From IMG/VR virus record IMGVR_UViG_3300009151_000325, positions 1 through 26,200 of that record: 26,200 nucleotides of DNA. One strand, written 5' to 3'. Below the pieces are notes generated by a model. It was not told the DNA's origin. It saw only the letters and a program-made list of their open reading frames with translations, and made no database searches. This DNA is from a virus. Both the position numbers and the translations under genes were made by a program. Shown in pieces: positions 1 through 12,000 of the stretch; the first letter of the stretch is position 1, and every line of letters starts with the position of its first letter.

Positions 1-3000
1 ATTTCCAAATGTAGTGCCAACAAAGTAAACAGGCAATCCTTGATAGAATCCATTTGTTCCGCCTAATCCGCTAGTTGTTAATGGAACTGTAATTGTATTT
101 GTTACTGATTGTGTTTGTGTTACGGTTAAAATATTTGGATAATTTATAGTTACAATTGCGGTGTTTAATACCTCACCTACAATTGCTGCAACTCCTGAAC
201 TAGGAGCAGTAGCAGTTGTTAATGTAATAATAGTGTATGCAGTACCTGTACCTGTGCCTGCTCCCGAGGCAGTGAATATTGTTCCTAATGTATTACTTGA
301 TGCACCGATTGATGTAAAGTCAGTAGTTCCCAAACTATCAATAATATATTTTGTACCGTTGACGAAACTTACTGCATTAGTAGTAGCAGTATCATTTGAT
401 ATTGCAAAACTAGTTAGGTCAAATATATAAGAAACATAATATTCAGTACTAACTGTAATTCCACCAAATGAGACTCCGGCAAATTTTATTGGCATCGTGC
501 TATAAAATCCTGTAGTTGGACCTAAATACTCAGTCTCTAATAATCCACCTTCTGACGGTGATATAATTATACTATAATTACTAGCAGATGTTGAATCTAC
601 TACACGTGTTCTTGATGACCAATTTATTATTTGATCATTAGCTACACTTTGTATTTCAAATGTTATTCCTTGTGAACTTGCAAGAACTAAAGAAACAGGA
701 GCTTGTGAATAGTTTCCAGTTGATTCAAGTTTAATGGCTGAACTCGCAATTTGTGTGCTATTGTTAAATAATCCTGCAAAGAAACTTCCATAAAATCCTG
801 CCGGTGCCCAATCAACAACTTGTGAAGTGTAAGTAGTTCTATCAAATCGTAGTGTTATTTGATTTTCACGAATAGGTAATGATGATACAATTCCTATTGC
901 TCTTGCACTAACAGAAATAATATTATTACTTCCCGAACCTAAATCATAAAGTGCAACACTATTTACATTTTGTATACAGTCTGCATATGTAGTATAGAAT
1001 GAAATTACATAAATTGGTGATGTTTGTAATACTGCAATATAATAATATTGTCCTACAAATAATCCACCTATTGCAGTTGTATCACTACCAATAGTATATT
1101 GTACTAGATCGCCTGTTTGTAATAACTGATTTGAAATGTATACAGTATTTTGTTCTAAATTAATATTAGTACTTGAAAACGTAACTATAATACTAGGTGC
1201 TACTACTATTTCAGGAGTAACAACATAACCATCACCGGGATCAACTACATCAATACGTAATAATGAATCAAGGTTCATTACTGGTTGAAGTATAGCCTGT
1301 CTTCTAGGTGGAGGATATATAGAAGTATCTATGTATGCAGTAACTTTAGGAGGTTCTAAATATCCTCTACCGGCGTCTAATACTACAACAGGTGACAAAT
1401 TAGTATAAATTAATTCTCCTGGTATATGCGGAACAACTACTGTTCCATTAACACCACGAGTCAATCCTGAAATAATATTTGTTGCTATATCTACGCTAGA
1501 ATAACCAATTTGTTCTTGACCAATAGTTATTATTCCATTAATAGGGAATCCATATATATTATTAACATACATTGAATTAATATTTAGTGACACATATGAT
1601 TGTAATGCAGCGATGAGATAATTTTGATTACCGGTTAATGATACACCAAAATTGTTAAACCATTCACTATACGTATCAATACTCCATATACTTGATGTAG
1701 GTAAGTATTCATTTATGTTATTTGGATTTCTATATACTAGTTCAGGTGTAATATATTGTTCTACAGCAGTATTATATGTTGCAGGCAAATCAAAATCAGT
1801 GAAGTTTGCTTTATAAACATCCGTTCTTTTATATTCAAACAAGAAGTCTTTTATAACTACATGATAGGGCTTTATCTCATTCAAGTAACCACTTAAGAAT
1901 TGTTGGTTATCAGATTGAAATACTTGTAGAGGTAATAATTCACGTATAGTATGAGATACATCAACAAATGAAGTTTTATTTAACCAAGGAACATAATTTT
2001 GTGTTTCAATAGTTTCACTAATAATATATTCAAATAATAAAATTAATGCTTTATTACGGAAAATTAATAAATCATTTGGTAATTGTTCACATATTCCTCT
2101 GACAATCCATTTTGTTTCTTCGCTTGGGTAAGTATCAAATGGTGTTGTGTCAAAGAAATTATTTCCAAATCCTAATCCGGCGGCGGCATAATCCCATAGA
2201 GAACTCTTAAATTGAACAGTTCCATATTGTAATCCTATTCGTATCCATACACCGGCTTCATATAGATATGTTTCTTCTAAACCCTGTGGATTAGAAGCAA
2301 CAGTAGCTATCATACCTTCATATGCATTTACATATGCTAGTTGATAAAATCTATCAACTAGTATAGCGGCTCTGGTATTATCGCTATATCCAGGTGCCCA
2401 CCAAGTAACAAATTCCCAATAGTCTTGAACACTATAGAATGATTGTCCTGTTGAAGGATTAGTAGGTCCTACTAAGAATAAGAACGTAGCATTAAATTCT
2501 AATGCCGGTATTGTAATCAAAAGAGCATTTACAAACTCAAAGAAATTTTTCAAAGCATTAAATCTATTATAGAAAAAACTTTGTCTTGGTCTTACTAAAA
2601 TACCACTTTGTACTGCTTTAGGTAAGAATGGATCTGGTACAACACTACCTGAATCGTCAACCCCTGATAAACTTTCTAATAATCTATTATATAATGATAT
2701 AGGTGTATTTATACCGGCTGTTCCCGGTAACCCTGGTAAAAAGTCATCAGCATAATTAGCACGAATTAAACTATATACGCTATGGTCAATATTGTCTGTA
2801 AATCCTGTTGCATATCCAATATGTAATACTGAATCAACTTGTAATATATACTCTCCGCAATTATATAAACCAAATATGTTTGGTTCTAATGGTGTTAGAT
2901 ATGCAATGCCAGTAGCCTGTGGTTGTGCAATATATGATTCACATATTGAGTCGGATAATGTCTTTCCTTCTTTTGTGAATACTATGTTTGTGTTTCTTAC

Positions 3001-6000
3001 CCAATAGAAATATATGGGGGTAATTGCACCTGTGCTACTTTGAGTAAATTCAATTACATAATCATCAATACTGTAAGGTGTTCCGGGTCCTGTATAATCA
3101 ATCGGTAAAGAATCACTTGTGACCCAACTATAAACTTGCACATCACTTCCTGGGAAAACTCTACCCCACCATTTACTATTATATGACACACTATCATTTT
3201 GATGGTAATTTACAAATTTTACTCTTGATGTATTAAACCATAACTTACCAAGTTGTCCTGCACCCCAAATTAATTTACCCGGGCTTGTAGTATTAGGTGC
3301 GTTGTATGAAGCTGGATCTATTGTCGCAACTACATTAATATTTTGACTAACAACACCTAATAGTTTTCCTTGTAATGGGTCAATATAATCAAGGTTGATT
3401 AATGTATTATTAGTTGAAGCACTATAAATTTGAGTATTCTGTATTGAATTAATATCTGCTACTAATCCTGAATTACGGAATACTTCCCAATCTTGTACTC
3501 CGGATGCATTCTTATAAACAATAACTTGTCCACTTACACTATTAGGTAAGAAATTAGGAGTACCTATAATAACATTATTACTATTAAAATCAATGGCTGT
3601 ACCATAATAAGGTTGATATCCATAATCAAAATCAAGCGAGTTTACACTTTGTGCATATACAAATGAACCTGTATTTGTTATTGATTCACTATAAACACCT
3701 AAGTAGTCAAACATATAAACTGCACCTGCATTAGGACATTGGTCAATAAATTGAGTTGTATTATTATCAAACAACGTATCATTTGTATAATTTATATCAT
3801 CAGTCATGTCAAAGGTAGTATCTTCAAAACGTGTTCCAACAGGAGCACTTACTACTAATGAACCATATTCATTTAATTTTACAACCTTACCAAACTGTGT
3901 TCTAGATTCTGGGTGAGGGTTAGATAACACCTGTGTTTTAGTATAGGGTAATATTCCTAATTGACCCCAAATATTAGAATCAGTAACCATGACAGTTAAT
4001 TTATCGTTAATGTATGCTACATTTGAATCTTTAACACTTATTGTTAATATTCCATTTAATGCTGACGCAGTTACATTATTAATATTTGCACTAATAATTT
4101 GTTGTGCGACAGATGAAGCATCGCCCGGAATTAATGATACAATATATCCATTAATTAAAATAACTGAGTTTGATATGACTTGACAAGTTGATGTACCGAT
4201 TACTACTCCGTATTTTCCACCACTATTAGTATAACGATATACATTACCTTCGGCACCATCTTGTAATTCAAAAGGTGAACCAATTAATAATTCATTTCCA
4301 TAATTATCAAATTCTAAAGAATATCCAAACTGACATTGTTCATTGATCGGTGCATCTGAAGAAAGTTGTTGCGATTGTACAAAATATGATCCACTAATAA
4401 CTATAATACTACCTATTGCAAAAGAACCGTATAAATTAAAAGTATCTCCTATTACGCTATATGTACTATTGCTTACATCAGTACCATTAACTGATACGAA
4501 AATAGGCTCAATTTGTGCTACTGCACTCATTGTCCCTGATGCAGTTGATACCTGAAACGGTATTATACTTCCAAAAGTAGTTGTTATTGTAAATTCAGTA
4601 GAACTGTCAATAGTTAAAATATAATATACTGTATTTGCTGATACTCCACCAAACAATGTTCCAGTAAATACAACAGGCATTTGTAATGAAAGACTACTAG
4701 TTGTAGTTGTAGTAAACTTATCTGTTGCAGAATCAGTTGCAGTTATACCTAATGTAGATGTGCTTGGTGAGAATGCTAATGGTGTAGATAACGGTACATA
4801 CGGTGTACTCGCAAATGGTGCTTCAAACGTTTGAACTAGTCTATCAAATACATATGCATAACCATAATTACTAACACTTAATGAAGAGGCTTTATTAGGT
4901 GCACTAATAGTTACTGTATCTCCGTAATAATTAGTAGTAATTGAATAACCAAAATTATCACCTGAAACTAGTGATAGTGTTGATAATGATTTTGAATATT
5001 CGTATAAGTCAGTAATTGCTGATTTTCTATAAACATAAACTAAGTTTTGTTCATATGCTGAAATATATAACCAATTTGTATCACCTGAAACTGCAACGGC
5101 TGATCCCCAATTAGTAACTCCAGATGGTGCTGATATTGTTTGAATTAATTGAATCTCATTTACAAATTGATTATTAATTAATTCATAAATTCTTACAGAT
5201 GGACTTGTGATTGGTTGAGAAATAATAATTAAATTATTATTATAGGTTATTGTTGATCCAAATGAACTAGATCCAGTTAAAGTTTGTGATATATCATATC
5301 GTTTGAAAACTGGATTATAGATATATCGGTATACTTCACCTAATCCAGCATCAGAAATTAAATACCCTATATTATCAGTATATGCAACTGCACTACCAAA
5401 TGTGACTGAATCTATCTTTGTGATTTCATTGTCATAGGCATAATTTATTGACTTCTGATATACAGCCCAACCACTGTCACTATTTACATCTACCCATACT
5501 TTGTTTTTTACGAATTCTGTATTTAAAAGGTCTAGTGTATTAATTTGATTAGGTGATGCAACTCTTTGTGAGTCAAATTTAATACCAATTCCCAAACCAG
5601 TTATAGTTGTTATAGTTGATGGTAAACTTAATACAATTGTCACGCTGTGCGGGTCAACAACTGAACTAACTATTCTATATCCATCAACTACACTATTAAA
5701 ATTAATTACACCAAATGGTTGATATTTTGTAAGATTATGCGGTTGAGCAAATCTCAATGTTACTGTATTATTTAAATTATTAACTGCAAAAACAATAGTT
5801 CCTAAACTTGTGGGTGAATAGATTTGCCAAGTGCCTAAGTATTCTGCTAACCATAAAAATTCACCAACATATAATTTAGTAATAGGAACTATAGCAGTAT
5901 TCAATCCATCATAATAATATGAAAATGTTTTAACATCATTAAAATTTACATATCCTGCATCAGATAACAATACAGAAGGTATACCAGATGATACTGTTGG

Positions 6001-9000
6001 TAAAATGTTTGGATCTGATATAGGCCTTCCATAATTGAATAATGAATATAATTGAACTTCTTGTTCAACACCATCAGTAAAATAACCATTTGTCAATCCT
6101 ACAATAGCAGGATTGCCTGTCAATAAAGGTTCACTAAGTTTAAAATCAACAAAATTGTTATTTAATACCCCGCCAAACTCACCTGTTTTGATTGCCCAAT
6201 TCTCATAGATATCATAATCAATTCCACCTTGTGGTAATGTTAATCCTTTAAATGCATTTGCTGCAACTCTAGTTCCTTTAGTCTTAATCATATTCTTATA
6301 GACATTAACTTGTGTTATATCTGTAAGGTCGGCTAAAGCCAAATAATCTCTAGGACGATATCCAATTAAAGACCAACTTAATAAATCAGCATCATTATCT
6401 AAGTTTTGTTTATTAGTATCATAAAATAATGTACTCTCATATGAACGTGTGCTTGAGTTGGGTAACATTCCCTTTTGAATTTCATTATAATTAGTTTCTT
6501 TCCAATTTGATGGTTGAAATACAATTGATGGATTAATTACTTTTAATGCAGACCAATATTGATTTTTAAATAAAACAATAGATCCTTTAGTGTATTTTAC
6601 AGTTGGACTCCACTCTTTAATATTATCTTGATTTAATATAAATCCTTGTGCATCCATTGTACCGTTCCACTCAGCAGTTTTTACACCACGTAGGAAAATT
6701 CTATCTTGTTTTAGTCCGGTAGTTAAATTATATATTATGTCATTAAACAAAGTAACATTATTAAACACTATGCCATTTTCAATGTTACTAATATTAAACT
6801 GTCCGTATGCAACTGTATCACCTTCATTTAAAGGTTTAGCCGTAAATAATGTACCATCACGTACTACACTTAAGTCAACCGCTTGTATAGGATATAAATT
6901 TTGATTTAATATAAAGTTTTGTTTTTGTAAAGTTAATGGTTGTACAATATAACTATCTTTGTTGATAGAAATAATATTTGCTCCAGGATTTAAATTAACA
7001 ATACTTCCTGTTTCCCATCCTGATTGAATCCAATATAAGAATTCAGCAATCATTTGTTTCCAATTGACATCTAATCCAGATTCAATTTGATCAAACAATA
7101 CACCCTGTGTTAGTAAATATGTTCCGTAACTATTTAAAAATTGTGATAACTCTTGTGCTGAATAGAATTCAGTACCGTATGGTATTATTTCAACCTTATC
7201 TAATGAATACTCTTTTGCAATTTGCACCGAAAGTTTATCAACAGTAACTATTGAATAATTTCCATTTATCTTTGGTCTAACTGCTTTAAAGAATGCATTT
7301 GATTGTGAATTACCAAAAATTCTCCACCCATCTGCTGTACTTTGAATGATAACACCACTGAATACAATTTGAGTAAATGGTACATTATCATACAATAATA
7401 CACTATAACTCTCATTAGGAATCAACAATGATGCATTATTACTATTAGGTGTGCCTTTCTCAACGTAGAAGTTGAGTAATGTTTTATCACTAAATCCCGC
7501 TAGTCTATAAATTAAACGAACATCAAGGTTAGATAATAGATTAGTTATTGACTCTGTTGCATCTACACCAAATTGTTTTTCATAATCAACAATCCAATTG
7601 ATATAACTTGTTTTAGGAATACCTGAACCATAAACTTGAATATCAGAAATTATTAAATGATTTCTATCATTAACTAAGAATTGGTTAAACTCAGTATTAT
7701 ACTTATAGTTATCAACATCAACACCCAAGTTAAAGAAGTTTGCTGGTTTTGTTAATGCTAAAATTTTCATTAAATCAAATGGCCATGAACTACTTCTACG
7801 ATAACTAAATTCAGTAGGTCCTACATCTCCCACTTTCCAATCACGTTTAAATGTATTTTGACTAAAGTTACTAACAACGCTATAGAAAGGTGACACTAAA
7901 TTACCATCACTATCAACTGGTAAAACATCTAACAAACCAGGTCTAATACATTGTTGTATTACTACTGGATTACCATTATTCCAATTAATACCCGCTGATA
8001 AGTCACCCCATAAAATTAAGTTATCACTTGTATAAGGTGCCGCACCATATCGTGATTCCCACCATGATGGTTGATCTGTAAATCCTATCATTTGCCAAGG
8101 TGCAACATCAGGTTGTGAGGTATCATACATATATTGATATATACCTCTCCAGTATCCTTGTTGGATAACTGAACCATCTAATTTATTACTTGATTGATTA
8201 TAATTATATGTAAACTGATTATTTGCAATATATAATTGCTGTTTATAATCTACACGATTTTGTCCTACCCAATTTAAAAAGTATTGTGAGTAAATTTCTA
8301 ATATATCATCATATGAGTAATCAGTTGTTCTAAAGAATCCTGGAATAACATCATAATCTCTAATAGGAATAATATCACTTAATTTAAGATTATTATAAAT
8401 GCGTGTTTCAAATTCAAATAAAACTTTATCACGGAAATCAATTAAATGTCCATCAATATAATCACCATATAATTTATTATATGAACCATCATGTCCAACA
8501 ATAAAATATGTTGGTTGTAAATAATTTGAATCTAATATAACAGTAGGTATCCATGAAGGATATAAACCTAATTTTGTTGGGGTATTTGGAACATAAGTTC
8601 CGAATGTTTGATTGTATTCATTAATTGTAATTATGTCACCGGCAAGTAAATCATAGGTAACAGTAAGTGACGGGGAATCTGTACTTACAACATAATCTTT
8701 ATTAATTACTAATTGAGTTTGAATATCATTTCTTGTTAGATAAACTAAAACACCATTATAATTTGCAGTATTGTAATTATAAATTTGTATTAACGGATAA
8801 ATGCTAGTATCTAATGAGTTAGCAAATGTATATGAGTTAGTTGTATATGGTGCTTTTGATGGCAACATATCACTCCAAAAGAAAGGACCAGTATCAACTT
8901 TACTTGATGTTATGACATCCAATGCTTCATCTAGCATTACTGCCGGTGTTTGATAGTATGTATAATCTGTACTGTTTACTGTGTTAACTAATAGATTTTT

Positions 9001-12000
9001 AAAAATAACATATTGTTGACTATTATATTCTAATGAACTGAATAAATTATGATTTTGTTGACGTAAGAATGTTCCGGGTAAAACTAATGAGGCACTATTT
9101 TGTATAATGCTATTTCCCCAAGGAACTAGATTTCCTAAATCTCTATAGTTATTTGGGCCAAATACTTGTCCTGACGTATTAGGATTATTATAAAAAATAC
9201 TTAGATACTGCCTTCTAATATCACCTACGTCAACTGTAGTAATATCATTATTAAAAGGATTGTTACTTAAATTAACCGGAACTTGATAGAATCCCTGTAC
9301 ACTAACTTGGTCACTAATAATAGAAATTTGAATAACAGTATCTACTGTTGGATCCGGAACAGAGAAAGTTACTATAGTTGAAGTATCTGAAACAATGTAT
9401 GTATAATCAGTTGATGGTTGTAAATCATTATTTACAAATAATTGAATATTAGGCCAAATTGTTTCAGACAACGGTAAAGCTGCTACATCACAAACAAATG
9501 TTGTTGTAGGTGTGTCTGCATAATAATTAAAATATAATATTTGATATTGTGTACTTGGGGCAACTGTTGTTTGCCAACCTAATGTTTTACCATATGTTAC
9601 AGATCCATCAGTGTTTACTAGATTAACTACATAACCTACATTTACATTTTCTGTAATTGGTGTAGTTCCATTAACATAACTAAATGTTTCCGAGTTAAAG
9701 GTCACATCAAAACTTATATCACCTACATTAGTTATTGAGCTATATTTTAAAGGAAATCCTAATACTATATCGTTTATTCCATATCCAACCCCATATGCAA
9801 ATAATTTACTTCCTGTAAATGATGTACCTGCATAAACAACTTTATTTCCAAGACTGATGTTATTATAATCTACAATATCAAATAACGGTGGTTGATTAAT
9901 TGTAGTTTTTTGTTGTGCTTCTATCCAATCAGTTCCATCAAAATAAAAATCTTTTCCTTGATTATTATAACCCTTAAATGCAAATACACCTTCTTCTGGT
10001 AACACTAATCCATTCTCAACTTCAGTTAATGTTATAACTGGAGTTGAAGTTCCGGTTATACTTGTTAAACGTGCAACGTAAATTTTATTTCTAACTTCAG
10101 CATTTGTATCTGATGCAAAAACTATTCTTGCACCATCATATATTGAATAATCATCATTAGATAATGTATTAGCAATTAATGCTACGTTTGATGATGAACT
10201 AATAGTGGTTGAAAATGTCCAATAAACAACTATAACTAATGTAGTTGATCCACTAATTGAATATATTTGTGCATTTCTAGGTAAGATACTTAAATTATCA
10301 GAAATGAATTGGTTAACCGCAAATGTTCCTGTTACATCACTAGCAGCAACTTCAACTGTGGTATATGTTTGAGCGGTAGCAGTTCCAGATCCCTGAAAGG
10401 CTGTACCGTTTCCTAAACCTATTCCAGTAGCAGTAAAGGTTACCCCTATTGTATTTGATGCTGCACCAATTGCCACAAAATCAGTATTACCCACAAACAC
10501 AATAGTATATGAATCACCTATCACAAATGATCCGGCAAGAGTTAATCCTGTTGATGTTGCTGTAAATATTGTTCCTACAGTATTTGAACTTGCACCCAAT
10601 AAAGTAAAATCAGTAGTACCTAATGTCGTAATTTCATATTGTTGTCCAATGATAAAAGATCCGGCTGATGTTATTGGACTTGCATTTATTGTGGCAGTAT
10701 ATTCTGTATATACTTCAACATCGGGATAATATATTTCTTGTCCGGCAACTTGAAGGAATGCATCAGTTGTTCTAGTATCTAAAAAGTCAATAGGTAATTT
10801 TCCTACGATAGCATTATTAAATAATTTTAAGTTTGGATAAAATTCAATAATAGGTCTTTTTGCCTTATTATTTTTGGTAGCATATATAGTAGCAATAGCT
10901 GGATTATTTAAATATGATGCAGTTGCATTGATTACATCAATATGGAACCAACGATTACTACGACTCCATGGATTTCTATCAATACTATCTCGTGCAATAG
11001 TAATATAATCTTGTTGCACCGGTATATATAATGTACTATCCCAATTGTCAGTATCATATGGTAATACATCAAACGGTGAATATGCACCTTCTGTAAATAA
11101 TTCAGGTACAATCAAATTAATTGTATCAATTAATACAATTGCAGAACCTACTCCTTGTACATAGTATTCACCTGATTTATAACTAGTAGGAACAACATCA
11201 CCACTAAAAGTTACTTTTAATCCGTTAGTAAAAACTATTCCGTTAGGTCCGGTACTATAAGTTGGCTTTCCTAAAATATCACGAACAACATTAATTTGAT
11301 TAGTGTAATTACTATCAATTAATTTAATGATTCCTACTTTATCAGCCGTAGAACCATCTTGATAATATAATGTATCAAGTATTGAACTTAGATATGGTAT
11401 TAGAGTAATAGTACCTTGAATATTTCTATAGAAATTTCTTGCTCTCCATTGAACACCATAATTTATTGTAATCTTTTGTTCATTAGGTACTATTCCATAA
11501 CTGTTTAATTGTATTGTAGGATTTGATTCAGAACCAGTATATTCAATAATATATATATTTGATGAGATATCTAATGGGTTACCATCTACACCGGGAGTTT
11601 GACCATAAAATAAAACAGTGAGTCCATTTAATGATGTTACTCCGTCAATATCAATTAAGTCACTTAATAATACACCATTTACTTGATTGTATGGTACAGC
11701 TGCAACAACATCAATCTCAATGTTGCCAGGAAAATTATATTCAGATTGTGAATCTGTATAAGGAACATTGAATGTGACTGTCCCTGATGTTGCACCATTA
11801 TTGTCCACACCTAATACATCACGTGTTTGAATATTAAGTTGTTGTGGATCTAAACCAGTAACTCCTGGTTTGCCTTGAATCCAAAATGATGATGTTTGAT
11901 TTACAGCAAATGTATATGTACCACCGCGAATAAGTGTTAGTGTTGGGTTTGTAGTGCCTGTAGGATTTACATCACTTGAAATATTATATCCGTTACTAGT

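Noticed and set aside
161-4555. Several short plus-strand frames (161-430, 2792-3007, 3989-4183, 4343-4555)
   Set aside because: They run opposite the giant minus-strand frame and read as repetitive antisense of its beta-rich modules.
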